64,000 nt of DNA from Conyzicola nivalis_A (GCF_040548875.1 NZ_JBEPSJ010000002.1:310001-374000), one strand, 5' to 3'; shown: positions 38,617 through 47,937, numbered from the stretch's first letter. A program made the numbers and translations. The notes: generated by a model not told the origin, from the sequence alone.

Positions 38617-38654
38617 CGGCGTACTCTCTGATGACATCGAACGAAGGATTCGCC

Positions 38655-38825
38655 GTGCGCACCGACGACCAGTACCCCGCTCAAGAGCACATTCCCGGCC
38701 CGGACGAGCCCACCGTGCCGGAGCTCGAGGCCGACCAGACCATCGCGCCGCGCCCGGAAGAGGAGATCGCAGACGCCCTGCGCGCCAAGCCAGACGTCGA
38801 AGATCACACGCAAGATCCCGAGTGA
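38655..38825 (+). CDS. Small acidic protein upstream of a histidine kinase
   Basis: 56 residues from GTG 38655, which has GAAGGA 6-7 nt upstream; ATG at 38631 (64 residues) is the alternative. It is very acidic and proline-rich (EHIPGPDEPTVPELEADQT) with no hydrophobic segment. Its TGA overlaps the kinase GTG (GTGA), so the two are coupled. No family is recognised; a leader or a modulator of the kinase is possible. Confidence 0.55.
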   Translation: MRTDDQYPAQEHIPGPDEPTVPELEADQTIAPRPEEEIADALRAKPDVEDHTQDPE

Positions 38826-40582
38826 CGAAGACGACCTCGGGGCGGATGATTCGGGGAGACGTCATCCGTTCCGCTGACTCCGGCAAGACCGATCGCGCCA
38901 TCCGAGTGCTGCTCGTACTCACGGCGATCGCGAACCTCGTGTACCTCGCCGCCCTCCTCGTGCCCGGAGACCCGGCCAGCACCCTGGTCAACGTGTGGCT
39001 GTCGCTACTGGTGCAGTGGATTCCGGTCGGCGTGTTCTGGCTCGTCGCCGTGCGCACGAGCTTCGCGAGGGGGGAGGTGATCCTCGCGGCGGCGGCCATG
39101 ACGTTCAATGCCGCGGGCGACACATACTTTGCCTTGGCGATGGACTCGTCAGGAAATCTCCCCTCCCCCTCGCCCGCCGATCTCGGCTACCTCCTCTATT
39201 ACCCGTTCATGATGGCGGCCGTCCTCGTATTGGTCCGGCGCAAATCGCAGAAGTGGACCGGCTCCGTGCTCCTCGACAGCGCCTTGGCAGCACTGGGTGC
39301 GGCAGCTGTTCTCGCGGTGGTCCTCGGCCCGGTGTTCGACGACGCGACCACTGACTCGACCTTCCTCGACGGCGCGATAGCCTCGCTCTATCCCCTCTTC
39401 GACCTTCTCCTCGTCGCCGTCGTCGTCGGCATCGCCGCATCCCCGGTCTTGCGCCTCGGGCCCAGGTGGCAGTTCCTCGTGCTCGGCCTCCTCCTCTTCA
39501 CGGCCGCGGACATCGCCTACGCCCTCCTCAGCAGCGCGGGCAGCTACGGCTCGGGCACTCCGATCGACGCAGCGTGGACGGCGGCCGTCGCCCTCATCGC
39601 CGTCTGGGTCGACGGGGTCGGCCGTCCGCTGCCGGAGCAGCAGGCATCCACCTCGAGGGCGCGAATGCTGCCCATCCCCGCCCTCGCCGTGCTCGCGGGT
39701 CTCGCCGTGCTCCTCGTCGCGACTCAGACCCCGGTGCCCACCGTCGCCCTGGTGCTCGCGGCCGCGGCTGTCGCACTCTCCGCCGTGCCGGTGATGTTCC
39801 GTCAGGCCATGCTCGTGCGTCTGCTCGAGGGCCGGGAAGAGGTCGTCGCACAATTGACCGAGCTCGACAGGTCGAAGAGCGACATGATCGGCACCGTCAG
39901 TCACGAGATGCGCACCCCGTTGACCTCGATTCTGGGATTTCTCGGGCTCGTGATGGACGACCCGGGCGTTCCCGACGACGCGAAGGACATGCTGCTCGTC
40001 GCCGACCGCAACGCCCGACGACTCGAGACCCTGGTCGGCAACATGCTGATGCTGACGCGCCTGGACTCGGGCGAGGCCGCGCTCGCTCTCGCACCGGTCG
40101 ACATGGCGCGGCTGGTCGGCCGGTCGACCGAGTCGGTGGGTTCTTTCGCGGACTCACGCGGTGTCACGCTCACGATCGTCTGCGACGTCTCGGTGGTGGT
40201 CGAGGGCGACGAGTTCCAACTCGAGCGGGTCGTCACGAACGTGATGGAGAACGCGGTCAAGTTCACCCCGGCGGGCGGGTCCGTACGCGTCGAGGTGGCC
40301 GCGGGCGCCTTGCTCGACGACCGGCCCGCCGTCGCGATCGTGGTCGCCGACACCGGCGTGGGCATCGCCGAAGACGAGATTCCCCAGCTCTTCGACCGCT
40401 TCTACCGGGCTGCGAAGGCCCGTGACGATGTCGTGCCGGGCACGGGCCTCGGACTCGCCATCGTGCGCGAGGTCGTGTGGGCGCATCAGGGCGAGGTCAC
40501 GGTCGACTCCGCCGTCGGCGAGGGAACCACCGTGCGCATCACCCTCCCGCTGCGGCAGCGCGCGGTCGAAGCGCGACAGTAG
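38822..40582 (+). CDS. Orphan sensor histidine kinase with multi-TM input domain
   Basis: 586 residues, GTG start overlapping the previous stop. The N-terminal ~320 residues contain eight or more TM helices (VLLVLTAIANLVYLAALLVP, IPVGVFWLVAV, AAAMTFNAAGDTYFAL, YPFMMAAVLVLV, ALGAAAVLAVVLGP and so on), resembling multi-TM sensors. HisKA has VSHEMRTPLTSILGFLG with the phospho-His near residue 361; HATPase has NVMENAVKFTP, DTGVGIAEDEI and GTGLGLAI. No response regulator is adjacent. The 3' end overlaps the convergent MocR gene by 44 nt. Confidence 0.92.
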   Translation: MTKTTSGRMIRGDVIRSADSGKTDRAIRVLLVLTAIANLVYLAALLVPGDPASTLVNVWLSLLVQWIPVGVFWLVAVRTSFARGEVILAAAAMTFNAAGDTYFALAMDSSGNLPSPSPADLGYLLYYPFMMAAVLVLVRRKSQKWTGSVLLDSALAALGAAAVLAVVLGPVFDDATTDSTFLDGAIASLYPLFDLLLVAVVVGIAASPVLRLGPRWQFLVLGLLLFTAADIAYALLSSAGSYGSGTPIDAAWTAAVALIAVWVDGVGRPLPEQQASTSRARMLPIPALAVLAGLAVLLVATQTPVPTVALVLAAAAVALSAVPVMFRQAMLVRLLEGREEVVAQLTELDRSKSDMIGTVSHEMRTPLTSILGFLGLVMDDPGVPDDAKDMLLVADRNARRLETLVGNMLMLTRLDSGEAALALAPVDMARLVGRSTESVGSFADSRGVTLTIVCDVSVVVEGDEFQLERVVTNVMENAVKFTPAGGSVRVEVAAGALLDDRPAVAIVVADTGVGIAEDEIPQLFDRFYRAAKARDDVVPGTGLGLAIVREVVWAHQGEVTVDSAVGEGTTVRITLPLRQRAVEARQ

Positions 40583-42002
40583 CGAGAGTGCGGATGCCAC
40601 CACGGATCTGCTCCTCGCCGACGTTGCCGAAGCCGAGCACGAGCGCGGGCGGAGGCGCCGACGGCTCCGACTCCCCGTCCGCGGTCGGGACCCGGTAGAG
40701 GCCGAGCGGGTTGACCCGCACGCCCATCGTCGCCGCGGTCGCCGCGACCTCCCGCTCGGATACCCCGTCGGGAAGCTGCAGCACCGCGTGGCATCCGGCC
40801 GCCAGTCCGCGCAGCCGACCCGGCCCGAAGGCGAGCTCCGCCTCTGCGGCGAGCACGTTGCGGCGATGGCGGTAGATGTCGCGCATACGCCGCAGGTGGC
40901 GGTCGAAGCGTCCCGTCTCCATCAGCAGCGCGAGCGCCTCCTGGTCGAGGCCGGGAGCGCCGCGGCTGCTGAGCCGCTTTTCGGTGATGATGCCGGCCAG
41001 CAACCGCGGCGGGGCGAGCACCCAGCCCAGCCGGATCGCGGGGGCGAGCGTCTTGCTCACCGATCCCAGGGCGATCACCCGGGCGGGACTCAGGCCCTGC
41101 AGCGAGCCGACCGGCTGGCGGTCGTAGCGGAACTCGGCGTCGTAGTCGTCTTCGAGGATCAGCCCGTCGACATCGTCGACCCACGCGACCAGTTCGCGAC
41201 GGCGCGACGGTGCGAGCGCGACGCCCGTCGGACACTGGTGGGCCGGCGTCAGCAGAACCGCCCGCGCGCCGCTCTCGCGCAGTCGCTGCACGTCGAGCCC
41301 CTGATCGTCGACGGCGACGGAAACCACCTCGAGACCCGCGCGGCGGGCGATCAGCGCGTGCTCGCGAGGCCCCGGGTTCTCGAGCGCGATGCGGTGCACG
41401 CCGTTCTCCTTGAGGGCCGCGAGTGCGAACGTGAGCCCCTGCCGGAACCCCGAGACGATGACGGCGTCGTCGGCGCTGGCGCAGCCCGAGCGCACGCGCC
41501 GATGGTACGAGGTGACGACCTCGCGCAGGTGCCGCGACCCGGCCAGGTCTTCGTCGCCGAGCTCCGCCGTCGGCAGAGTGCGCGTCGCCTCCGAGATGGC
41601 CCAGCTCCAGTCGGTCAACGGCACCGAGCCGAGATCGGGGATGCCGTACTCGAAATCGATCGCGACCAGCCGCGACGGCGCCACGCCCGACGAGGAGACG
41701 GCAGAGGCGCCGGGCGCAGCCGCAGCCGGCCCCGACATCGCGGCCACCCGTGTGCCTGAACCGACGGCCGACTCGACGTATCCCTCGGCCAGCAGCTGCT
41801 CGTAGACGTCGACGACCGTGCCGCGCGACACCTCGAGAAGCCCCGCGAGGTGCCGGGTCGAGGGCAGGCGCTCTCCGGCCGCGAGACGTTGCTCCCGGAT
41901 CGCCGCCCGCAACTGGTCCTGGATCTGTGTCCCGAGCGATCCCGCGTCACGGTCGAGCACCACGAGCAGGTCGGGTCCGCCGCGCGCCCACTTCACTGTC
42001 AT
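40539..42002 (-). CDS. MocR-type GntR/aminotransferase regulator
   Basis: 487 residues. The N-terminal GntR winged helix (~15-85; QLRAAIREQRLAAGERLPST, VSRGTVVDVYEQLLAEGYVE) is fused to a type-I PLP fold (~120-480): SGFRQGLTFALAAL, NPGPREHALIA, LTPAHQCPTG, LEDDYDAEFRYD and the PLP-lysine segment LGSVSKTLAPAIRLGW. Such regulators (PdxR/GabR-like) control vitamin B6 or amino-acid genes using PLP as effector. ATG at 42002 fits the family start VKWARGGPDLLVVLDRD. It is divergent from the EamA gene (83 nt between starts), its likely target. Confidence 0.93.
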   Translation of the reverse strand: MTVKWARGGPDLLVVLDRDAGSLGTQIQDQLRAAIREQRLAAGERLPSTRHLAGLLEVSRGTVVDVYEQLLAEGYVESAVGSGTRVAAMSGPAAAAPGASAVSSSGVAPSRLVAIDFEYGIPDLGSVPLTDWSWAISEATRTLPTAELGDEDLAGSRHLREVVTSYHRRVRSGCASADDAVIVSGFRQGLTFALAALKENGVHRIALENPGPREHALIARRAGLEVVSVAVDDQGLDVQRLRESGARAVLLTPAHQCPTGVALAPSRRRELVAWVDDVDGLILEDDYDAEFRYDRQPVGSLQGLSPARVIALGSVSKTLAPAIRLGWVLAPPRLLAGIITEKRLSSRGAPGLDQEALALLMETGRFDRHLRRMRDIYRHRRNVLAAEAELAFGPGRLRGLAAGCHAVLQLPDGVSEREVAATAATMGVRVNPLGLYRVPTADGESEPSAPPPALVLGFGNVGEEQIRGGIRTLATVALRPRAAAAGG

Positions 42003-42085
42003 GCCGCCATTACAGCAAATGGTCCACTCGCTTGGCCAGAGGGCGGACCTACAGACCGGACCGCATCGGCACCACACTCGATGCC

Positions 42086-42925
42086 ATGAACATCGGCATC
42101 CTGTTGGCACTCGCGTCGGCCGTGGCGTACGGCGCATCCGATTTCGTCGGCGGCGTCGGTTCGCGGCGGTTCTCGTCGTGGCAGATCGTGCTGGTCGGTC
42201 AGAGCGCCGGCGCGGTCGTGATGCTCGTGGCAGGGCTCGCGCTTCCTGGCAGTCCGACCCTGCTCGACTTCGCCTGGGCCACCCTCGCCGGCGTGGGCTC
42301 GGCGACCGGCGGCATCTTCCTGTTCCGCGGATTCGCCCGCGGCCGCATGGGACTCGTCGCGCCGATCTCCGCCGTCGGGGCGGCCGTTCTGCCGGTGCTG
42401 GCGGGCGTCGCCTTCGGTGATCGCCCGGGGTGGCTGGCCTGGATCGGCATGCTGGTCGCCCTGCCGGGAATCTGGCTGGTCGCACGCGGCTCGGCCGCAC
42501 ACAGGGCGACGGATGCGCCAGGGGCGCTCGTCGACGGCGCCCTCGCGGGTGCGGGCTTCGGCGTGCTGTTCATCGCCCTCGGGCAGATCTCCGACGGCGC
42601 CGGATTGTTGCCGCTCGCCGCCAACCAGCTCGTCGGCGCGACCCTGACGATCGTCACGGCCGTGGCACTCCGGCAGGCCTGGCGCCCCGCACCCGGTGTG
42701 CTCGGCTGGGGCAGCGCTTCCGGAGTGCTCGGCGCCTCTGGCACACTCGCATTCATGATCGCGACCGGTTCGACGAGCCTCGGCATCGCCGGCGTCCTGG
42801 CCTCGCTGTACCCCGCGGTCACGGTGCTGCTCGCCGCCGCGTTCCTCGGCGAGCGGGTCGCACTCGGCCAGAGGGCCGGCATCGGAATCTGCACCATCGC
42901 GGTCGCCGCGATGGCCCTGGGATGA
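42086..42925 (+). CDS. EamA/DMT-family transporter
   Basis: 279 residues, ATG at 42086 (NIGILLALASAVAYGASDFV). Ten TM segments in two EamA repeats are visible: ATLAGVGSATGGIFLFRGFA in the first and LGVGSASG-type TLAFMIATGSTSLGIAGVLASLYPAVTVLLA in the second, with the family-typical LGER near the end. DMT transporters usually export amino acids or metabolites. It is divergent from the MocR regulator and overlaps no gene; the MBL gene follows at 42946. Substrate unknown. Confidence 0.92.
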   Translation: MNIGILLALASAVAYGASDFVGGVGSRRFSSWQIVLVGQSAGAVVMLVAGLALPGSPTLLDFAWATLAGVGSATGGIFLFRGFARGRMGLVAPISAVGAAVLPVLAGVAFGDRPGWLAWIGMLVALPGIWLVARGSAAHRATDAPGALVDGALAGAGFGVLFIALGQISDGAGLLPLAANQLVGATLTIVTAVALRQAWRPAPGVLGWGSASGVLGASGTLAFMIATGSTSLGIAGVLASLYPAVTVLLAAAFLGERVALGQRAGIGICTIAVAAMALG

Positions 42926-42945
42926 CACGAGAGGAAGGGAAGCCC

Positions 42946-43782
42946 ATGTTGACCGAGATCGCCGAAGGCGTCTTCGTTCGCGAGAGCGAGTTCATCCAGA
43001 GCAACACCACGGTCGTCCAGGGCAGGAACGGTGTGCTGCTGATCGACCCGGGCATCACAGAGAGCGAGCTCGCCGGCCTGGCCGACGACCTCGACGAGCT
43101 GGGCCAGCCGGTGGTGGCCGGCTTCTCGACCCATCCCGACTGGGACCACCTGCTCTGGCATCCGCGGTTCGGCGACGCGCCGCGGTACGGCACCGAGCTC
43201 GGCGCCCGGTCGATCCGCGACCAGCTGGCGAGCCCCGACTGGGAGGAGAACCTGGCCGGCGGGCTGCCGCCGGAGCACGCCGACGAGATCCCGACGCGCC
43301 TGCTCGGACTCATCGAGGGCCTGCCCGCCGGCACGACACTGATCCCGTGGGACGGCCCCACCGTGCACATCGTCGAACACCGCGCCCACGCTCCGGGACA
43401 CGCGGCGCTGCTCGTCGAACGGGCAGGCGTGCTGGTCGCGGGCGACATGCTGTCCGACATCCTGATGCCGTTTCTCGACCTCGACGCCGCCGATCCGCTC
43501 GGCGACTACCTCGCGGCGTTGACGCTGTTCGACAGCGTGGCCGACGGCGTCGAGGCCGTCATCCCCGGCCACGGCTCGGTCGGCGTTGCCGGCGACCTGA
43601 GGGAGCGGATCGCACTGGATCGCGCGTACGTGCTCGCCGTGCGTGATGGCGGCGATCTCACCGACCCGCGGATCGGCCCGGCCGCGCCGCTGGAGTGGCT
43701 GCCCGACGTGCACGCCTGGCAACTGCAGCGGCTCGCCGCCAGACGGCGGGGCCGGGAGACCGACACAGCGACTTTCGGATGA
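42946..43782 (+). CDS. Metallo-beta-lactamase-fold hydrolase
   Basis: 278 residues, ATG at 42946 with GGAAGGGAAG upstream. The metal motif reads THPDWDHL (residues ~61-68), i.e. H-x-D-x-D-H in place of H-x-H-x-D-H. Further ligands are in EHRAHAPGHAALLVERAG (His ~150) and VIPGHGSVG (His ~212). It probably binds two metals and cleaves an ester, thioester or phosphoester. Its tight spacing with the EamA gene suggests one operon controlled by MocR. Substrate unknown. Confidence 0.88.
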   Translation: MLTEIAEGVFVRESEFIQSNTTVVQGRNGVLLIDPGITESELAGLADDLDELGQPVVAGFSTHPDWDHLLWHPRFGDAPRYGTELGARSIRDQLASPDWEENLAGGLPPEHADEIPTRLLGLIEGLPAGTTLIPWDGPTVHIVEHRAHAPGHAALLVERAGVLVAGDMLSDILMPFLDLDAADPLGDYLAALTLFDSVADGVEAVIPGHGSVGVAGDLRERIALDRAYVLAVRDGGDLTDPRIGPAAPLEWLPDVHAWQLQRLAARRRGRETDTATFG

Positions 43783-43869
43783 CCCCAGCCGCGTAGTCGA
43801 CCCGAACGGCCGATGAGGCGCGTGGGGCCGCGCACCTAGCGTGAGAAGTCCGCTACCCGGAGGATTTCC

Positions 43870-44862
43870 ATGCCCCAGCGCTCGCTGATCACCACTGTCG
43901 TCGCCCTAGCCGCCGCTCTCTCACTGACGGGATGCACCGCGGCGGCTCGCGAAACCTCCGTCGCCGCTGACGGCGACGCCACCCCGGCGGCGGCCACGGA
44001 GACGCCGTTCAGCCCCTACTGGGACGCGATGTACGGCGTGTACGACGCGCGCGACGAGATCGTGAAGCGGGAGAAGATCGAGAAGCTGGTGGCCGCCTGC
44101 ATGACCGCCGAGGGTTTCGACTACACGCCGGTCGACCAGTCGCCCGACACCTCAGTGCCCGGCTACGAGCAGGGGTGGGGCACGGAGGCCTGGGTGGCCG
44201 AGCACGGATACGGCGCGTTCCCGACACCGGAGGAGACCCGGCAGATCGACGCGCAGGTCGTTGCCGAAGACCCGAACCTCGGCTACGTCGCGAGCCTGTC
44301 ACCGAGCGAGCAGGAGGCGTACTATCGGGCGCTCGAGGGCCCGCTTCCCGACCGCGACACACTCGCCACGACGAAGGAGGGAGGCGACGCGCCCGCCTAC
44401 GACTGGACGACGGCCGGATGCCGCGGCGAAGCGCAGCACACGGTGACGGGGGTCGACCCGACGCAGAGCAAGCGCTTCGAGCCGCTCGTGGCCGCGATGA
44501 ACGCGATCGAGCAGGACCAATTGTCCGACCCGGCAATGCAGCCGATCGACACCGAATGGTCGGAGTGCATGGCCGGCGCCGGCTACGACGGCCTGGCGAC
44601 CAAGCAGGCGGCGGTCGACGCCGTCTTCGCTCAGTCGTCTGCGTACTGGGACTCGGGAGCGACCGATGAACCGGCGGCTGACCTGCGCGCCGAGTGGCGC
44701 GACTTCGAGATCGACGTCGCGCTCGTCGACTTCCGCTGCGCCGAGGCCGTCGGCTACGCGGCGAAGGCTCTCGCCGTGCAGGCCGCGCGGGAGACGCAGT
44801 TCATCGCGGACAACAGGGTCGAGCTCGACGCCATGCTCGCCGAGATCGAGCAGGGCGGGTAG
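43870..44862 (+). CDS. Putative lipoprotein of unknown function
   Basis: 330 residues. A signal ends in the lipobox LTGC (Cys ~19), so it is probably anchored outside. The mature part is hydrophilic, acidic and rich in aromatic residues, with conserved-looking Cys in ACMTAEGFDY, AGCRGEAQ, SECMAGAGYDG and FRCAEAVGY, which might form disulfides. ATG is preceded by GGAGGA. No family match is recognised. Convergent with YihY downstream. Confidence 0.72.
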   Translation: MPQRSLITTVVALAAALSLTGCTAAARETSVAADGDATPAAATETPFSPYWDAMYGVYDARDEIVKREKIEKLVAACMTAEGFDYTPVDQSPDTSVPGYEQGWGTEAWVAEHGYGAFPTPEETRQIDAQVVAEDPNLGYVASLSPSEQEAYYRALEGPLPDRDTLATTKEGGDAPAYDWTTAGCRGEAQHTVTGVDPTQSKRFEPLVAAMNAIEQDQLSDPAMQPIDTEWSECMAGAGYDGLATKQAAVDAVFAQSSAYWDSGATDEPAADLRAEWRDFEIDVALVDFRCAEAVGYAAKALAVQAARETQFIADNRVELDAMLAEIEQGG

Positions 44863-45004
44863 CGGCGGGGCCTCGACGAACAGATGAGGTACCGCCTCGT
44901 CGGCCTGTCGAGAGAGTCGGCGATCCGGTGCCTCACTCGCGCGCACACATGAGGAGCAAAGCGGTCGTAGAGCTCCGCGAAGGCGTCATGATCGCCCCTC
45001 GCGG

Positions 45005-46186
45005 CTAGTCGCGGCTGAGTAGCTTCTTCGCCTTGGTTAGGATCGAGCCGTCGCCGTCGCGCGAATCGTCGTCGTCCGAGCCATCCGACTTCTTGTCATC
45101 CGACGTCTTGTCCGCCGACTTGCCATCGTCGGCCGTCGACTGACGACGCAGATCGCGGCCCTCTTCGATGTCTTTGCGGTGCTGCTTCTCGATCTTGTCG
45201 CTCTTCTTCGTATCGCGCGGCGGGAGCTGGATGTTCTCCTCCGCCTCGATGCCCGCCTGCAGCTCGCGCCCGCGCTCGAGCTCGGCGTCGAGCTCGGCGC
45301 CGAACAGCAGGGCGAGGTTCGAGATCCACACCCAGAGCAGGAAGACGATGACGCCGCCGATGGATCCGTAGGTCTCGTTGTAGCTGGAGAAGTTGGCGAC
45401 GTAGAAGGCGAAGCCCGCGGATGCCACGACCCAGACGATGAGCGCGAATAGAGCGCCGAAGCTCATCCAGCGGAACTTGGGCTGCTTCACGTTCGGCGTC
45501 GCGTAGTAGAGCACGGCCACCAGCAGCACCACGAGGAACGCGAGCAGCGGCCACTTCGCGATGTTCCAGATGAGAACCGCGGTGTCACCGATGCCGAGTG
45601 CCGCGCCGATCTCTTCGGCGACGGGCCCGGATAGGGTGATCAGCAGCGCCGCGAGCACGGCGATGACGATCGCCAGAACAGTGACGGCGAGGGTGACGGG
45701 GCGCAGCTTCCAGAAGGGCCGCCCCTCCTGGATCGAGTAGATGCGGTTCATCGCGCGAGAGAACGCTCCGACGTAGCCCGACGCCGACCACAGTGCGCCG
45801 ACGACACCGGTGATGAAGGTGAATCCGGCAGCCGGCGAGGTGGCGAGATTCTCGATCGGGCCGCGCACGGCGTCGAGCGTCGTCGACGGCACGAGGCCGC
45901 CCAGAAGATCGAGCAGTGCGTCGGTCGTCTCGGCCGGATCGCCGAAGAGGCCGACGAGCGAGACGAATGCGAGCAGTGCGGGGAAGATGGCGAGGACACC
46001 GTAGTAGGTGAGGGCGGCGGCCAGATCGGTCGCCTGATCCGCACTGAACTCGCGGTAGGTCTTCTTGACCACGTAGATCCACGAGGGTTTGGATATCTCG
46101 CTGATCTCGTCGGGCTTGCGGGGGTCGTCGGGGTGCGGCGCATTCTTCGCGCGCGTGCTTGCCTTCTCGCCAGTTTCTTTCGCCAT
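45005..46186 (-). CDS. YihY/BrkB family membrane protein
   Basis: 393 residues. Six TM helices occupy ~58-310: ADQATDLAAALTYYGVLAIF, FTFITGVVGALWSASGYVGAF, VTLAVTVLAIVIAVLAALLITL, WPLLAFLVVLLVAVLYYATPN, FGALFALIVWVVASAGFAFYV, and GGVIVFLLWVWISNLALLFGAELDAE. The family has unknown function, earlier proposed as tRNA-processing or virulence related. A hydrophilic C-terminal tail (~320-393) rich in Lys/Asp/Ser is extra. Runs opposite to the lipoprotein gene. Confidence 0.93.
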   Translation of the reverse strand: MAKETGEKASTRAKNAPHPDDPRKPDEISEISKPSWIYVVKKTYREFSADQATDLAAALTYYGVLAIFPALLAFVSLVGLFGDPAETTDALLDLLGGLVPSTTLDAVRGPIENLATSPAAGFTFITGVVGALWSASGYVGAFSRAMNRIYSIQEGRPFWKLRPVTLAVTVLAIVIAVLAALLITLSGPVAEEIGAALGIGDTAVLIWNIAKWPLLAFLVVLLVAVLYYATPNVKQPKFRWMSFGALFALIVWVVASAGFAFYVANFSSYNETYGSIGGVIVFLLWVWISNLALLFGAELDAELERGRELQAGIEAEENIQLPPRDTKKSDKIEKQHRKDIEEGRDLRRQSTADDGKSADKTSDDKKSDGSDDDDSRDGDGSILTKAKKLLSRD

Positions 46187-46286
46187 GTCGACACGGTAAG
46201 TACCGAATCGGATTCGCCACGAGGGGGTTGCTTATCTGTATGAAGGCTGCAGGGCGGGCGGCGACCGGTGCCGACCGCATCGGTGG

Positions 46287-46544
46287 TCAGCCGGCAGACA
46301 GCTTGGCGAGAACGTCGTCGACGACGGCGTCGTCGAGGCCGAGCTTCGTCTTCAGAAACTCCCGCGCGGCACCTTGGTCGCCCCTCGAATAGGAGTTGTA
46401 CGCGGACTCCGCGTCACGCGCGAGCTCCGGGGTCAGCGTGCCTTTGGCACCCAGCTTGTCGGCCAGCTGCCCGGCGGTGTCGGCACCGAACGCCCGCTTG
46501 ATCCGGTCGGGCAAAGGGTAGTTGGAGTAGTTTCCGAGGTCCAT
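46287..46544 (-). CDS. Small hypothetical protein
   Basis: 85 residues. ATG at 46544 has a GGAGA site (CGGAGACCTC) just upstream; an upstream in-frame start is less likely. It contains DRIKRAFGADTAGQLADKLG, LTPELARDAESAYNSYSRGDQG and LDDAVVDDVLAKLSAG, a mix of short helices. I do not recognise the family. Located in an envelope/stress block between YihY and the holin-like operon, divergent from the latter. Confidence 0.6.
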   Translation of the reverse strand: MDLGNYSNYPLPDRIKRAFGADTAGQLADKLGAKGTLTPELARDAESAYNSYSRGDQGAAREFLKTKLGLDDAVVDDVLAKLSAG

Positions 46545-46714
46545 GAGGTCTCCGATCGTCGGGGTGGATGAGGCGGGGCGCACTTGCCCAACATGGCACT
46601 GTAAAGCGACTCTGCCGCAAATGGCAGGGGGTATTTATCCGAAAACAGACGTCGAACGCTTGAAGTGCACGGGATGAAGCACGTCCCGATCCATCGAGAG
46701 AAAGAGGAACGGGA

Positions 46715-47524
46715 ATGTCGAACACATACTCATCGACACCATCGGATCCGATCGGCACGACGCCCATGACGAGCGGCATCGGCGGAACGACTTCTGGAAC
46801 CGCGGCGCCCACGGGGACCACCGAGACGCCCGAGACTTTCGGAACCACCGGCACCGCGGGCACCACCGGCACGTCAGACACCTCAGGCACCGCCGGTACG
46901 GCGAAGGAGCAGGCGTCGCACGTCGCCGACAAGGCGAAGGACGCCGGCGGCAAGGTCTTCGGCACCGCCAAGGACGAGACCGCGAAGGTCGCGGGCGAGG
47001 CCAAGTCGCAGGCGAAAGACCTCTTCGCGCAGACCAAGGACGAACTCGTCGAGCAGGCGGGCAGCCAGCAGCAGCGCGCGGCCAGCGGACTCCAGACGCT
47101 CAGCGACCAGTTGCAGGAGATGGCCACCAACGCCCCGAGCGGTGTGGCGGGCGACCTCGTCGGCCAGGCCGCCAGCCGGGCCGGCAGCGTGGCGAGCTGG
47201 CTCGAGCAGCGCGACCCCGGAACGCTCGTCGACGACGTGCGTCGCTTCGCGCGCGAGAAGCCGGGCACCTTCATCGCCATCGCCGCCGGCGCGGGGCTGC
47301 TCATCGGCCGCCTGACCCGGTCCGTGGCGAGCGCGGGCTCTGACAACGCCGCGCCCACAACCGGAACCGCACCGAGCGGGGGCACCCGCGTCGACACCAC
47401 CCCGCCCGACTACCCGGTCGAGACGGAGCGGGTCGTGGAAGTGGACGCCGCCCTCGAGGGCGACCCCACCTACCCTGACGCACGGTACCCCGGCGCGACG
47501 ACCGTCGGGGAGACACGGCTGTGA
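46715..47524 (+). CDS. LEA-like protein with one C-terminal TM
   Basis: 269 residues. Residues 1-~65 are Gly/Thr/Pro-rich (TTSGTAAPTGTTETPET), ~66-120 are Ala/Lys/Glu-rich amphipathic helix like plant LEA or nutrient-deprivation proteins (AKDAGGKVFGTAKDE, EAKSQAKDLFAQTKDEL), then a TM near ~190-205 (TFIAIAAGAGLLIGRLTR). The ATG has AGAGGAA upstream; a GGGTAT (46629-46634) might be a stress-sigma -10. It overlaps the holin-like gene by 4 nt (GTGA). A membrane/desiccation stress role is inferred. Confidence 0.72.
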   Translation: MSNTYSSTPSDPIGTTPMTSGIGGTTSGTAAPTGTTETPETFGTTGTAGTTGTSDTSGTAGTAKEQASHVADKAKDAGGKVFGTAKDETAKVAGEAKSQAKDLFAQTKDELVEQAGSQQQRAASGLQTLSDQLQEMATNAPSGVAGDLVGQAASRAGSVASWLEQRDPGTLVDDVRRFAREKPGTFIAIAAGAGLLIGRLTRSVASAGSDNAAPTTGTAPSGGTRVDTTPPDYPVETERVVEVDAALEGDPTYPDARYPGATTVGETRL

Positions 47525-47937
47525 GCGACATCCCGACCCCCTCGGAAGACAAAGCCAGCCGCACCTCGTTGGGCGACCTGCTCGGCGAGGTGACCCGCGA
47601 CCTGTCGACGCTGATGCGTCAGGAGATCGAGCTTGCCAAGGCAGAGCTCTCGCAGTCGGCGAAGCAGGCCGGCAAGGGTGCCGGGCTTTTGGGCGGCGCC
47701 GGCTATGCCGCCCTGATGGCGGTGCTCTTTCTGTCGATCGCGCTGTGGTGGGGTCTCGGTCACCTCATCGACAACGGATGGTCGGCCGTCGTCGTGGCCG
47801 TGATCTGGGGCATCATCGCCCTGATCCTCTACCTCGTCGGCAAGAGAGAGATGAAGTCGGTGCAGGGCGCACCGCGCACCGTCGAGTCGATCAAGCAGGT
47901 TCCAGAGGCAATCAAGAGAAATGAGGAGAACCGATGA
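47521..47937 (+). CDS. Phage_holin_3_6-like membrane protein
   Basis: 138 residues, GTG start overlapping the upstream stop. An amphipathic N-terminal helix (SLGDLLGEVTRDLSTLMRQE) precedes two TMs: GLLGGAGYAALMAVLFLSIALWW and SAVVVAVIWGIIALILYLVG. This matches the actinobacterial phage-holin superfamily III (holin_3_6) proteins, normally chromosomal and found with DUF3618 proteins; no prophage genes are here, so lysis is unlikely. Stop overlaps the next ATG (ATGA). Confidence 0.88.
   Translation: MSDIPTPSEDKASRTSLGDLLGEVTRDLSTLMRQEIELAKAELSQSAKQAGKGAGLLGGAGYAALMAVLFLSIALWWGLGHLIDNGWSAVVVAVIWGIIALILYLVGKREMKSVQGAPRTVESIKQVPEAIKRNEENR

Noticed and set aside
47521..47937. Holin-like gene as evidence of a prophage
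   Set aside because: No integrase, capsid, terminase or tail genes are near, and this family is normally chromosomal beside DUF3618 proteins.
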